From Medicago truncatula (lineage: Eukaryota; Streptophyta; Magnoliopsida; Fabales; Fabaceae): DNA of 64,000 nucleotides. How positions within the stretch are numbered: position 1 is the stretch's first letter; each line of letters starts with the position of its first letter. The DNA is taken from NCBI RefSeq assembly GCF_003473485.1, contig NC_053046.1, positions 8,504,001 through 8,568,000 on the forward strand, written 5' to 3'. A program made the position numbers and the translations under genes. The notes beneath the pieces were generated by a model. The model was not told where the DNA came from. It did not search any database and saw only the letters and a list, made by a program, of their open reading frames with translations. Below, piece by piece: positions 27,140 through 40,617 of the stretch.

Positions 27140-29540
27140 AGAAAAAAAAGAGAGAACAAAAGTCATGTGGGTGTGGGGACTATAAGTGTTTTAGGCTAAA
27201 CTTGTTTAACGGGCAAAGCAAGTTCCAACCACAGTGGAGGTTCGCATGCATGCTGCTTTTTCAATAGACAACGTGGGCCACTTTTTTCGCCCTTAATTCA
27301 AATTTTTCTAGCATTTTGTTTATAATCGATATTATCATGTTGGAAAATTCCATAGGCACATAGTATTCCGCTTTCTATAATTTATTTCCTTCTTTTTTTT
27401 TTGGATGAAATCCATGGTATTATGATACCGGACAATCCTAGTTATGACCGATCGACTACAAATGTATGATATGATGATAATGTATCAAATCGAAATCTCC
27501 TACCAAGTATCATGTCATATTTTTCTTCTAGAATATAGACAAGATACGTCAATTACTCAATGAATCTAAAAAGTCAAAATTTTCTTCTAAATAGGATCGA
27601 GGGGAGTAAGATATAACATGAAAATGAAAATGAGTTTATAAGTGTGAGAAATCTCTCATCTTATAAATGAGTTCTATAGACATGAATTACAATCAATTTT
27701 AATTTTAAGATGGTATCAAAACTTATCTAAGATCTGTTTGATCGTCTATTATCAATCATTAAGATCCATTGTATATGTTCAGGACTGAACATAAGAGATG
27801 TGTGTTAAGAATTACACGAGGTCAACATTCCATCTTTCCCCTCATCAATATGACTTCCATTAATAAACTCATATATGAGGGTCAATGGTAGAATATGATT
27901 AGTATATGTGATCTTAAATTTAAAGAAATATAGGTTTTGTGGTCCTATTTTCTAAGAAAAAGTGGAACATTCCATATCTCATTAACTTATACAATTGAAT
28001 CCTATTTTGTCAAAAAAAAGAAAAAGTATTGTAAAACTAGTGGCAACATGGGTTGTTATTTGAGCCAATTGGATTAGAATGGAAATCTTTCGTGTGCTTA
28101 TTTGAAGATAAGCTAGCTACACTAAAACCCCTCTTCTATAATCTGCCCTAATTAAATTGTAATAGATTTGTTTGGTAATCAATTGTATAGATTTGATGGC
28201 TGAAGTAATGTATCTTGATACTTCCTATAAAGCATCAACAAACTAGAATTAATGGTTGAATCAAGATATAGGTATATCAGACACTAATTAAGTAAATATG
28301 TACTTTACAATCAATTAATTTTTTTTAACTAACTAACTAATTATGGTTGTTTATCACAAACCAACATAAGATTATACTAGTTTTAGATAGAGTCGGAGCT
28401 TATAAAACCTATGCAGTACAAGGCCAAAACTTATGGGTTCAGTTAATTTTAGTAAAGTTTGGTTAACCGGTTCGATTTGATTTTTGGTTATTTTTGTCCA
28501 CTCATAAGATGATTAAATGGTATTGCCTTTATAGGTGTCATCATGGCATTGTTACTATTTTGAAGTAATCGTGTACGATGAGGATACCAAATTATGAAGT
28601 CCTGGACCATGGAATTGAGAATAAGACCCCAGCAATTTTCTTTCCTTTAGCAAATGAAATAAAACGTGAACCCATGTTTTAAATAACAGTTTCGCTTGGA
28701 AGAATGAAACATATATACGAGCCGTAATATATGCCGTAACATGATTATTACTTTTAAAAAAATATCTTGCATTTTAATTTGAGAAAACATTTCACACAAG
28801 ATGGGTCTTTTTTTTTTTGCGCGCATATGTTCTTTCTATTAGAGACATATTCGTCGAGACTTGTTAGATACTAAATGTGAATACATATCACTTTTAGTCA
28901 TCAACAATTGTATGTCACGAAATAGAAGTTTAGTCTTTTTCACTAAACCCAATCCATTGTTTGTCACGCTATAGAAGTCTAGTCTTTACCGCTAAACCCA
29001 ACCCATGTAGGTCATATTAGAGGTGTACAAAAAATGAGCTAGATAGGGTTTTGTGTGTCCCTCATCCGACCGTAACATTAAAACGGGACAAACTTTTTAG
29101 ACCCAAATCCGACTATGAACCCGATAAATTCTGATGATAAACGAGTTCAATAAGAATGAGGCGATATATATACAAAGCCGGATTAATCCCAAGACAAACA
29201 ATCCAATAGTAAGGCATATCCATTTTTTGAAAAAAATAAAATAAAATAAATCAATAAATAACTCATATGATAATACTATTATACAAAAATAAACAACAAT
29301 TCACCAAAATTTTGTTACTTGACAGTATGAATATAATCTGATCAAAATCAACTATATAATAACAAGATCCATAATATTTTGATTAAAATCATGTCCTCTA
29401 GATTATAACTGGGTCGAGTTTTGTACACTCTAAAGTCACGATACGAGTCTTTTACTTTTAATAAATCTCTTTTAATTCTTGTTTCCATTCTTAATTTGTT
29501 TTAAGTTAAACTTATTCACCTAAATAGATATTAGAGAGAA
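27140..29540. other. Intergenic, short tandem duplication at 28911-29012
   Basis: No gene seen. At 28911-29012 a unit of about 55-60 bp (TGTCACG..ATAGAAGT.TAGTCTTT..C.CTAAACCCAA) is present twice in tandem with about 85 percent identity by eye. The rest is AT-rich and unassigned. Confidence 0.5.
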
Positions 29541-29713
29541 CCAAGTTGCTTGGACTCAAGTGGCAAGGAGCTCCTTCCAAGGACGTACCCGGGGAATACC
29601 GGGTTCGATTCCTAGGGGAAACAATGCTTGGCCAGTGCACATGCCTCTACGCACGAGCCAGATTAGTCGTCCACCTTTGGTGGGTCGGAAACCGGTGCGA
29701 AAGCAAAAAAAAT
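29541..29713 (+). mobile_element. tRNA-derived SINE, 173 bp, with 19-bp TSD
   Basis: A-box-like TTGGACTCAAGTGGCAAGG and B-box GGGTTCGATTCC are followed by a GC-richer body with CACATGCCTCTACGCACGAG and an A-rich end. Flanks AAATAGATATTAGAGAGAA (29522-29540) and AAATAGATATTAAAGAGAA (29714-29732) differ at one base. Confidence 0.88.
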
Positions 29714-29732
29714 AAATAGATATTAAAGAGAA

Positions 29733-30468
29733 TTGAACCTGAGATCTTGAGGATGAATATACTCCAAAATTTTAAGTCAATAGTATTGTACAAACCAATG
29801 CGATTCTATATTCTTAATTCTTAAGTACAAAACTGGAACATTATTTAACCAACACTCCAAGAAGTTTGCTGATCAAATATTATATGTTTTTACTTTTAAT
29901 TACGATGAAGGCTAGACTTTTGTCATCATCAAAAGGTCAAATTTTTGTAATTAAAAGTACACACAAAAATTATAGCAAAGAGGTTTCAATTTTTTGTTTT
30001 GTTTTATTATATGCTATACAAATACTATAAAAGAATATACAGAGTAAAAATGATGTGTCATTTTCAAAATTAAAACTTAAAAAACAAAATGAAAACATTT
30101 TCTATAACCTAACAGGCTTGAACTAATTGGTTTTTGTTTTCATTTTCAATTTTTTCGATTTAATTACAAAAATATCATATTAATTTTACTTTATTTATTA
30201 ATATTCCAAATATCAATGTCATCTAAAAAGCTTTTGTTTAATTAAAAGTTGCAATCCTCTTTAAAATAGGATACAACTATTGCTGCTTTTATTTTATATA
30301 TTTTGCAGCGCTGCAATGCAAGGACCAAATGTGTCTGCATCAGTATAAAGCATGCTCAATTGGTATTGGAAACTCTTTATTTGGTGGCATGTTGTTATCA
30401 CATCATCAATTTGTCTATTCAGGGTTTATAAGGAATGTGTGACACATGAACTTTTTTTTTTATTTTTC

Positions 30469-30515
<47 letters not shown>

Positions 30516-31886
30516 TATAACGATATTTATTTATTTAAATCGATAGAGTATATCAAATACAACCACATATTTAATATCACTAAAAATGTAAAAGATATTT
30601 GCAAACAAATTAATAAAATCAAAGTTAATAACATACAACGACAAAATATTTACAAATAATATGATAAAATAAAAGTGACCAAAATATATGTGCCTCCGTA
30701 TCTACTAGATTGACGTCCAAATCATTGATTGTGTATGTAAATGACTAAAGTCGATCTCTCAATATAAACTAAATGAACACCGGAAGAAACAGAAAATCAA
30801 ACTATGTCGCACTAAACGAAGAATAACACAACGACACGCTCAAATGACTAAATTAAAAAAAAATATAGTTATGTGAAAATAATTTATTTTGATTAAAATA
30901 AAGAGAAAAAGATGATGAAGGATGATTTCAGATTTAAAATTGATCCAAAGCCACCCCACAACGAAGAAATGAAAGAGAAAAAAAGATGATGAATGATAAT
31001 TTCATCTTATTCTTATTTAGTTTTTAAAATTTTTGTCTATATTTCTTCTTCTAATTCAAACAAATTTTTGTCTATATTTCTTCTTCTAAAAAGTTGACTT
31101 ATATCGAATAAATATATATGTTCAACTCTCATTATTAACATGAAGTATCTACATAAATCTTAACATTCGCTGAGCCTTGAAATTTGCCTTGATCATGGTG
31201 AGCTCTTGGAACAAAAATAAAATAGAGTAAAACAATCTTATGGATGATTCACCAAAAATAAAACAAAAACCTTCTGGATAAGGCTTGTAACAAAATAAAC
31301 AGAAGAGGCTTGGACTAAGAAGAAGGAGGCTTTCAGCCTAAGGAAGAAAGCAAAGGTATGCTTCATCTACATCTACACACCTATATACCAAGAATGAAAG
31401 AAAATATTTATGATTTTATCTTTCTTTACCAAATTAAATAATTTTATTTCATTCTAATTTGAAATTTGAATCAAATCAAATTTAGTTTGATCTAATCATA
31501 ATTTATATTTTAAATTAAATTTTCTTAAGTCCTTATATAAAGTAGCGTTCAGCCCGTCTATTTTTTAGTGTGTTAACGCATGTAAATTATAAACACATGT
31601 TTTTATTAAATTTTGATTAAAATTATATGTATATATATTTGTAACTTTTAAATAGTAGAAAACTATACTTATCTGTTACCAACAATATAACAAAATTAAA
31701 ATTCTTATCTTTTTCAATAACACCAATAATATAACATTCTTAAAGAAAAGTTTATTTAAAGATATAGCTGGAATAATGAAAAATTCAACCCAAAAAGATA
31801 TTGTATTTCTTTTACATATTGTCATAGATCAATCATAACATATTAAATAGATTAACAACAACAAAATAAATCTAAACTATTCCTAA
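29733..31886. other. Intergenic with (TA)n and short duplications
   Basis: A (TA)n microsatellite of about 40 bp lies at 30472-30518. A direct repeat of about 26 bp (TTTTTGTCTATATTTCTTCT core) occurs twice at about 31030-31090. No gene is seen; the frame over the TA run is repeat-derived. Confidence 0.6.
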
Positions 31887-32559
31887 GACCATCTACAATG
31901 CAACACCTCGTTTTGGTGCTTATACGGATCCCGACGGTACATATTACTCAATTCATAACTAATATATAATAATCACCTAATCTCTCGAACCCAATACCCA
32001 AAAAAAATGATTAAATGTGTCCCAGTAATAACTATATATCATTTTATTTTAACAATAATTTATCTATTCATTCATAATTATATAACATTGAAATATTGAA
32101 TTAATTTTATTATAAACTATAAAAAAAGTGAACAATTTTTTAATTTTATTAATAATTCAAAAAAAATTAAAACTTGAAAAAAATTCAAATTATAATAAAT
32201 TACACACGCTTAATTTCTTTTTTAACTTTAAGATGAATAAATTATTTGATGTAGTAAAAAATAGTCTATTACTTTTTTTTGAGGGAAAAAAGTAGTCTTT
32301 TATTAAAAATTTAAAGTTGATCGATTAAATACAAGACTTGTAAGTATTATTTATTTTATTTTTTTACTATTAAAATAATATAATAATTGAATAGAGAAAA
32401 AAATTACAATTAATTGTGTATTTGGGATCATATGCAATATGAGAGAGAGGGTGTCCATAAAAACACTCCTATATATAGGCATCCAATTAATTGATGTCAC
32501 AATGGGATGTTTATCTAGCTTGATGTTAAATAGGGGAAGAAACCCCATTGTAGATGGTC
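31887..32559. mobile_element. PIF/Tourist-type MITE, 673 bp
   Basis: TIRs GACCATCTACAATG and CATTGTAGATGGTC (the match is exact at the ends), flanked by TAA on both sides (31884-31886 and 32560-32562). The interior is AT-rich and non-coding. Confidence 0.82.
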
Positions 32560-32893
32560 TAATCCTTATTTAAATTTTGAATTTTTGAAACAAATATAAT
32601 ACTATTAAATGTTAGAATTTCGTTCACAATTTTAAGTTTAATTTTTGTCACAGAGATTGTTTGTGATATTCCGTCAAGGGAAACATATAGACAAACACTT
32701 CAATGCCTGTGTGCATTAGTCGATAATAAACATATAGACACAAACATATAAACATAAAGATATTTTTTATTTTTTGGAGAAGTCGATAATGATATTTCTA
32801 TTTTCTAGTCGGTCAAAATAAAAAAATAAAACAGAAGGGGTTGAATAAACATAAATTTTTATTTTTTTGAATAAACATTTTCCAATTAAGTTA

Positions 32894-33328
32894 GAACATC
32901 CACAATGGTAGTTCCCTAACAAGGACTCCTTAAATGGACTCCACGTGACACATCATTTATTTATAATTTTTTAATAAAAGTACTTATTAAGGACTCAATG
33001 ACTCTAATGACAATACACTAACATGAACTCCAATAAAAAATACTTAAATATGTTCCACTATCTTTACATCATTAAACAAAAATAATTTATCTACTACTAC
33101 TTTTTACAAGTAGGACCAAATAGTACACATTTTATTACTTGTTTATACAAATGAGACCAAATAATACACATTTTATTACTTTTTTAAACATGGGACCCGT
33201 TAATTACCCAGGAGAGAGTCCTTATATAGTTCTTTGTTCCTTAACGGAGACTTCTTTTTTCTTCCTCCAATGAAGGATCCTTAACGGGAAGTAATCCTTG
33301 TTAAGTAAGGATCCCATTAGAGATCCCC
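32894..33328. mobile_element. Probable PIF/Tourist-type MITE, 435 bp
   Basis: Imperfect ends GAACATCCACAATGG and CCATTAGAGATCCCC, with better inner similarity (TAACAAGGA(C/T) and its complement TCCTTGTTA), flanked by TTA on both sides (32891-32893 and 33329-33331). TIR divergence makes the exact end less sure than for its neighbour. Confidence 0.6.
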
Positions 33329-33331
33329 TTA

Positions 33332-33808
33332 GAACCTATACTTAAACATCATCAACCAATATAATGCACAATAAACAAAGGGGTTGGAGTCTAAACATGA
33401 CAAGGGGACCCTATGAATTGATAAACATGTGAAGCCATGTTACTCTTGTCTCCTAAATTCTTCTATAGAGACAAAACAAGGCAGGCACCAATGGTCGCAT
33501 AAGCAGTAAAAAGGTTTATGGTTAAACCAATCAACACATCTCCTCTCTCATTACCAACCAAACGATTCTGTCTTGTAAATCGTTGTCATGTAAAGTTTCA
33601 TCTATGCTATTAAAGGTATAAACAAAATAAGTTGTTTTCAATGCAGAAAGTACTTGATGTACACAGTTCAATATTTAACCATGACGAGGGGAGGGAATCA
33701 TTTAATTAATCGGATGAACAAATTATTATTATTATTTTTGGTACAATGGATGAAGAATTTTATAATCAAATAAGAAATGAACATTTGTCAGTGTTATTAT
33801 TATTCAAA
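33332..33808. other. Intergenic, nothing recognised
   Basis: AT-rich spacer between a MITE and a SINE with no gene or structural signal I can support. Confidence 0.5.
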
Positions 33809-33823
33809 GTCTCACGTTAAATA

Positions 33824-34031
33824 CCAACAAACAATGAATTGGTCCAAAAGAGACTAGAACTCCTTATACACGTGGTCAGAGATTCGATTTCTAACTCATA
33901 CATTTGAAAAAAAATATAGTTGAAGAGGAGAACTCACCTTATATGTCTTATAGGTTTCTCGATAAAAAATTCAGTCGTTCCTAAGTGACGATGAATACCC
34001 CATACCAATATCATGATAACAAAAAAAAAAT
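33824..34031 (+). mobile_element. SINE-like retroposon, 208 bp
   Basis: A B-box-like GAGATTCGATTTCT, a body with GAGAACTCACC...ATAGGTTTCTCGATAAAAAA...AGTGACGATGAATACCCC and a 3' poly-A resemble legume tRNA SINEs. Flanks GTCTCACGTTAAATA (33809-33823) and GTCTCACATTAAATA (34032-34046) form a 15-bp TSD with one mismatch. Confidence 0.7.
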
Positions 34032-34046
34032 GTCTCACATTAAATA

Positions 34047-35569
34047 ATGATATGGGAATACAAGAGTAATATGTAACCAAAAAAAGAATACAAGAGTAAT
34101 ATTTGAATACTCAATTTCTAACACACATTCAACATTTCATTTCTTCTCAAAAAATGACCTTATCACATTACTAACATAACATATTTATCACATTATTCTC
34201 TTTATTTTTTCTCTTTCAAGGTGTGTGTATATATGGGTGTCGAAATAACATTTTTCATGATAATATTGGTTATATTTATAAGTGAAAGTAACCCCTTACT
34301 CTAAGATTTTCTTATAATTATCGTATTTTGGTTGTATATGAGACACTACCTATATTGAAGTTCATACAAAGTTGAAAGTTCATACAATTGCTCTATGTCA
34401 TATTGAAAAAGGAAAAAAAAAAATCGTTTATAAAAAGGATCAATGGAAAAGGCATTGCCTTTCAAATATTGCTAAAACCAGTTTAAACCAAACAGAACAA
34501 CATACGATAACATAGTTTTTTTTTTGTTAACCCCCCCTCCGGTTCTTGGTAGAAGAGGTCATTGGCATTGACAGTATGGAATTTGTTTGAGAGTTAAGTA
34601 AAATCTTGTTAAAAATTGTTTCACTTGAAAAAAAAATCGAATTCCCTGAATTCGATTTTTTTGATTTGAGGCCTTAGATAAAATTACTTTGTTAGAGAAC
34701 TTCTTAATTATGACATATGGGTTATGCCCCATTTTCAGAATCTATGGTTTTATAAGGAATTGGAATATGAATTATGAAACAGAAGCTGGCTGAGCAGAAT
34801 ATGATATTTGCCTCAGAAAGTTATTAAGATGAAGACTGAGTTGCAAATTGTTGGATGTAAAACTAATCATTACTGTGAAATATTTGTTTAAAATAACATT
34901 AGTCATATACATTAAAGTTTCTATGATGCGATAAGACATAAAAAGAATTAGTTCTAAATTAACAAAAATATATTATTAATTGTTATAAACAATAATGATA
35001 ATTTCACACGCACGTTATAATTCTGGCAGCAAAAAAACATCTCATCACTCATGTGTAGTGGATGTGAAAACAATAGTATAATGTAATAATGTAAATTACC
35101 AAGCACATGTAACCATGTGAAGCATTCTAAGTCAGGCGGTCCAAGACAAAATTTGAATTCGAAAGTAACATGAGCATGGCTCAATATATATTTAAACTTT
35201 TATAATATTTATTTAACATAAACACTTGTTTTGCAAACGTAGAGAGAGACAGATATATAGTATAGAAACATGAATTATCTAATTAATCAAACCGCCATAA
35301 CCTCCACAATCTTGCTTAGCCAAAAAAGTGGAAGAATATTTTCAATAAAGTAACGAATAAAAACCAACTAAGCACTATATTAGTCAAACCTTATATAATT
35401 AAGATGCCAAAGTAACAAGACACGCAGCTAAATTCCACATAAACAAATACAAGTACATTTTAATTCATATCACCTTAAAATTTTAAACAATATAAACCAA
35501 ACATATATTTATGAATCATTGTCCAATGCAAATATAGATTCTCCTAGGAACAAAGAAGAAAGTGTCAAA
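34047..35569. other. Intergenic upstream of the small unknown gene
   Basis: Contains a hairpin palindrome at 34633-34662 and otherwise AT-rich sequence. The last 200-300 bases before 35570 should hold the promoter and leader of that gene; I cannot fix a TATA box with confidence. Confidence 0.5.
34633..34662. repeat. Short perfect inverted repeat with A/T ends
   Basis: AAAAAATCGAATTC and GAATTCGATTTTTT flank a loop of only two or three bases. It would form a tight hairpin ending in a T run. Function unknown. Confidence 0.65.
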
Positions 35570-35920
35570 ATGATGAAGGGTCAATGCATGCCAAGGCTTA
35601 AAAGCAACTCATACAAGAACAAGATTCCATCTCCGATGACATTGTTAGAGCGTTTTAGGGAAGCAGTGTTCAGATTAATGATGATGTCTGCATTTTCAAA
35701 AACAGCCACCAATCACGGTGGTTCCGGTGACGGAGAAAGGCAAAGACGTTATAGCCACTATGATACTCACAATAGTGAAGCTGTAGCAGATTGCATTGAG
35801 TTCATAAAGAAAAAAGCTGCCAGGGATACGGAGGAAAACCGCCACTCTAGTGCTAGTAGCTCCGCCGACGACACGTCTGAGATGGTTGTTTCGATGTCCG
35901 TCATGTCGTGTAATTCATAG
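35570..35920 (+). CDS. Small plant-specific protein of unknown function, 116 aa
   Basis: Single exon from the first in-frame ATG at 35570; upstream in-frame codons lack an ATG. The middle carries a block I recognise as conserved among short plant proteins: LLERFREAVFRLMMMSAFSK, an intervening Gly/Arg-rich linker, then HNSEAVADCIEFIKKKA. A Ser/Asp-rich segment (SSASSSADDTSE) and a short hydrophobic C-terminal motif VVSMSVMS follow. There is no signal peptide; the first block could form an amphipathic or weakly hydrophobic helix. I know no established biochemical function. The nearest family label I recall is an uncharacterised group of stress- or elicitor-responsive short proteins, which should be treated as unproven. 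It stands alone, with the nest of transposons starting about 390 bp downstream. Confidence 0.8.
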   Translation: MMKGQCMPRLKSNSYKNKIPSPMTLLERFREAVFRLMMMSAFSKTATNHGGSGDGERQRRYSHYDTHNSEAVADCIEFIKKKAARDTEENRHSSASSSADDTSEMVVSMSVMSCNS

Positions 35921-36310
35921 ATACTCTGGATTTTGGATTTGGGGGACGTTGCATTCACGCAGTTGAAGATATCAATGGTATAGTTCAATCTTTTAATTTT
36001 ATATTTCAAAATACCAAAGCTTAAATTGGACCGTCTATCTGTCAGATGATCACTAATGTTCTGACTGCATGAATGCGGAGAATTCCGACTAGATGGGACT
36101 TGGGAGTCAGAATAAATTCAGGTTCCGATTACGTTCTATAAATTATACTTTTTTTGTAAGAAAACCTAATTAATTTGTAATTTGATGTGATGGACTTGTA
36201 ATATTTAGATCCATTAATATAAGGAAGGTGGTGTGGGATATATTTGCAGATAAATTCGGGATTTTTTTTATGTATATGTGAAGTTCATCGAAGTAATGAT
36301 GTATTTAGAT
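35921..36310. other. 3' UTR of the small gene, then spacer
   Basis: Probably 3' UTR for the first 250-300 bases. Ends at the TSD ATTTAGAT (36303-36310) of the outer MULE. Confidence 0.5.
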
Positions 36311-37326
36311 GGTTTTTTTCTACATTACCCTTTCTTCTTTAGAGAGAGAGGGCATTTTACCCCTTCAAGTTATCAACCAATCAAAATGTAATATATAAAT
36401 GTAATATTAAATGTTAAATAAATTAGTCAATTTTTTCTATAAAAAAAATCAAGTTTAATAAGGTAACTTTTAATTTTTATTTAATTATATTTAGGTATAC
36501 AATCTTAATTAATTTACACTATAGGGCTTGTAACAATTAAAATTTTACATCAAATTCAACCCATCATGGCTGTGTTTGGTAACACGAATAAGCTAACTTA
36601 TAGCTTGTTGGACTAGCTTATAAGCTTGTTTTGATATATATGTGTTTGGTAACATAAAAAAGCTAGCATATAGCTTGTTAGACTAGCTTATAAGCTAGTT
36701 TTGATAGAATGAGATGTGTTTGGTAAAAATCTTTTCTCACTAGCTTATAGCATTTTTTAAGAAACTAATCAAAGTAGCTTTTGAGCTTATAGCTTGTAGC
36801 TTTTTACATTTTATTCCATTTTTAACCTTTAATATTATTTTTTATTAAAAAAAAAACTACCCACGTAAAAGTAAAAGGGAAAAACTTCCCACGTAGTGCT
36901 TAATTTTTTTTTGCAATTTGCTTTAGATTGGTTTCTGAGCAATGCTAAATCCCACAAAGGGATTTCTAAGAAAAACACGAAATAGCAGTATTCCATATCA
37001 ATCTCTTTATTTATTTTTTTAAACAAAAAAAAATAAATTAGTGTTTGGCGGAAAACATGGGAACAAGCATAATCCTTGATTTCTATTTGTTTTTTTTTTT
37101 GTTCCCGTTGGTTGAAATATTGTTTTAGATTTGGTTTTTTTTACACGGTCACTTTCTATTAAATTCATATCTAAATATTTATTTATTCCTTAAAAAAAAT
37201 TATGTAAATATTTATCATTATTTTTTTCTTTGAACATATTTACCAATATAAATCAAAGAAATAATTTTCCATAAAAATATTTTGAAATAAATTAAAATTA
37301 TTAAGATAATTTCTTAGTTAAATTAT

Positions 37327-39938
37327 GACTTAATAGGTCATTTGGTCCCTTAATTAATTTCAAGTTTTCATTTTGGTCCCATAACTAATAAAACTCATGT
37401 TTTGGTCCCTCACGTTTGTCTCCGTCAGTCAAATAAATCCCGACGGTTAACTTTAACCCCAAATGTGTATGGTGGACCAACCTTAAGAATGGTCCACCAT
37501 AGATCCTATTAATTATTTAATTTCAACCCTTTGATCTATTTTTTCAAAAAAGGACGGTTAGATTTCGAAGGGCCGTTGTGTTGGAACAAAATGTGTTTCA
37601 CAATGAACCTTAATAAGTTTTGATGATAACAAGGTATTAAAAATTGTCAATTGGTTATTGCTAATAATTGTTCAAGTGTACAGGACCAAAGGCTAGTCAA
37701 GTTATTTCAATAGGTCTTGGAAGAACAATGGAAAGAAAAAGAAATTCTAAGCATCTGAAGAAAACTGTGTCTGAAGCTAAAGTGCTTCTGAAGCTGAAGT
37801 GCATCTGAAGTGATGACGTCATCAGAAGCAGAAGGTAATCAGAAGCAAAGTTTTCATCAGAAGCGAAATCATCACCAGAAGCTACATTTAATCCATATAT
37901 TCAAACTGAAGATCCAAAGTAGCTGTTTCTCATTTCAATCTTATCTAAGAAGAACGAAGAATTGAAAGGAAGGTATCAACGGTCATTTGGATAGCGCTGA
38001 TCATTTGTCCTTCGTTATCAGAGTTGACAAAGTACAAGTGTACAACCACTACCTCCACTACTCTGTTTTGTCCACGCTACAAGACAAGACAACAGCTATG
38101 CCTGCAGAATTTGTGCCTTCAAGATGGGAATGAATTTGAAGCTAATTCTTCAAAGGACTACACCCAAATCAGGCAAAGGATTACTAGTGAATGATCAAAT
38201 GATTTCAAACGACTCTTTAGACGTGCTAATTATCTCAACGTCTCTTTCACGCCTCTATATAAAGGAGTGAAGACTTGAAGATTGTAGATAGAGATACACA
38301 AGTTAAAAAGCGCCAAAACTCTGTCAATTTGATTCTACAAAGCACACTGAATTTCTGCACTGATTTGATACATCTTAGAAATTCAAAAGTCTAGAGTCTT
38401 TATTGTATTGTATTGTGAACACCACTGATTGTATATCAAGTGTTCAAGTCAAACTTAATTCATTGTATTTTTGTTTGATCAGAAGCCTCTTGCCTGCGTG
38501 CTTGAGCATTAGAAGACTCTTGCTTAATGCTTGAGCATTGGAAGACTCTTGCGTGTGTGCTTGAGCATTTTTTGAGAAGTCTCATACTTAGAGAGTATTG
38601 AGCATTTGTAATCTTTGTGATTATAGTGAAATCTCCTTGGAAGTGCAAGGGGGACTGGACTACTTCCGATTTGTGGAAGGAACCAGGATAACTGCTTGTG
38701 TCTTGCTTTTCTTTTCTCTGCTTTGATCTTTTCCGCTGCATATCTGATTCTGATCATTTCATCATAAGCATTCACAAACTGCTTCTGAAGTTTTATCAGA
38801 AGAAGTATTTTTAGAGAGAAAAAGAAAACACAATTCAACCCCCCCTTCTTGTGTTTTTCACACCTTCACGTTGTATCTAACAATGAACCATCAACAACTA
38901 ATTTTTTTTACTTTCTTCATCTTCTTCATCAACACCAAACCAAAAAACTAAACAGTCAAAAAATTAAACAACCTATAAAAAGATTGATTCTTCTTCTCCG
39001 AAACGGCGACATTTGGATGATGATGTGGTGCAGAAGGAAGTTGACGAAAGAGGTTAATGATTCTTCTTCTCTCCATCGTTACTCACTCAGGATTGAACCC
39101 ACAAACCCTTATTTTCTTCCAATTGAATATGGAACTTTCTTCTCATTTTCGTGATCCTAGATAGCTTAGATTGAGACCCACTTTTTCATTTCTATGAAAT
39201 TCTTTGATTTCAATCCTTCTTCATTCTTTTGTTGCCAAATTTTGGAATTCCTAGTATTTCTGATTTGGGATCTTTAAATTTTTATTTGGGATCCTTGTAT
39301 TCAATTTCACGTTTACCCAATTTGATTTCATTTTTGTTGTTGTTGTTGAAATACTAAAAAGCTTCTGCAATTATGGTTCGTACTAGTAGAAAGAAGGGTT
39401 CTTTGAATTCAATCCTTCTTCATTCTATTCTTGTTTGCCTTGTTTGCTGCAATTTTACTTTACGGTTGTTTCTCTAGTAAACTGGATTTGTGTTGATGTT
39501 ATTGATCTGCAATTGGGTTTGTTTTTCTGGGGTTGTTATTGATAGAAATTAATGGTGATGATGATGTTGTTGTTGTTGATGAATGATGATGGAAAGAGTA
39601 AAGAATTTTCCATTTACTGATGATGGTCGAGGTTTTTGAATTTTTCTGGAAAAATGATGAAGAAAATGATGGTGTTGATGAATGTGATGTTGAAGATGAT
39701 GAACAAGATTGGGGAAGAATATGAAGAAAGATCAAAGGGTTGAGATTAAATAATTAATTCCTATGGTGGACCACTCTGAAGGTTGGTCCACCATAACATT
39801 TTGGGGGGTTAAAGTTAACTGTCAGGATTTATTTGACTGACGGAGACAAACATGAAGGATCAAAACATGAGTTTTATTAGTTATGGGACCAAAATGAAAA
39901 CTTGAAATTAATTAGGGGACCAAATGACCTATTAAGCC
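37327..39938. mobile_element. Non-autonomous MULE, long TIRs, perfect 9-bp TSD
   Basis: TIRs of about 215 bp start GACTTAATAGGTCATTTGG and end CCAAATGACCTATTAAGCC. They include GGTGGACCAACCTT and ATGGTCCACCAT blocks. Flanks are identical TTAAATTAT (37318-37326 and 39939-39947). The interior is split by a solo LTR. The remaining 38874-39735 holds CT-rich, non-coding sequence with no recognised captured gene. Confidence 0.9.
37579..38868. mobile_element. Solo LTR, 1290 bp, with perfect 5-bp TSD
   Basis: Begins TGTTGGAACAAAATG and ends CACCTTCA. Identical CGTTG pentamers lie outside (37574-37578 and 38869-38873). The LTR has many CATCAGAAGC/CTGAAGC-like short repeats and a late CAATTCAACCCCCCC segment typical of plant LTR ends. 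There is no internal domain. It is probably from a Ty1/copia element; the family was not proven. Confidence 0.85.
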
Positions 39939-40567
39939 TTAAATTATTTATGGGTAAAAAAAGTAATTTTAAGTAATTTTGTGTTTATTAGTAACTTCAA
40001 AAGCTAATTTTACCAAACACTTTAATTTAAATCAGCAAGTTTTTTCACACTTTATTTCAAGTAGCTTTTGAGCTTATACATGGTAGTTTTTTTATATTTC
40101 CTTTCAATTTTAACCCTATTAATTTAATTTAATTATTTTTTAATAAAACATGTTCATGGCTTAAAAGATAATGGCCAAGTTCATAGCTTATTTTTTAATA
40201 AAACAACTGCCACATTTTCTCCTTTGAAAAAAAATCGTCATGCTTTATTTTATTTTTAATAAACGCTTTATATATATTTCTTAAAAGAATTGCTTTATAT
40301 TTAACTATAACTAGCCTACGGTACGTTGTAATATTTTATATATTCTTGCTTACATTTTATTCCACTTTGCTCTTATTTTTGGGATTCATAAAAGTCGAGA
40401 TCAATGAACTTTTGCCCTCTTTTGTACAAAAAAAAATAAGGAGAGATCAAAATTGTCAGTGAAATTTTATTGGAGATTAAAACCAAAAGTTTGAATATTT
40501 ATAGGGATTCAAAACATAGTTAACCATAAATTAAAATATTAAAAAATAAATACATTAGAAAAAATAT

Positions 40568-40570
40568 CTA

Positions 40571-40613
<43 letters not shown>
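40568..40613. repeat. (TA)n microsatellite
   Basis: An uninterrupted TA run of about 40 bp inside the PIF-like element. Confidence 0.95.

Positions 40614-40617
<4 letters not shown>

Noticed and set aside
30352..30546. Open frame encoding an Ile-Tyr run
   Set aside because: Produced by the (TA)n microsatellite.
38460..38838. Two overlapping minus-strand frames of 93 and 104 codons
   Set aside because: They fall in the 1290-bp solo LTR, which is rich in CAGAAGC-type short repeats; no similarity to gag or pol.
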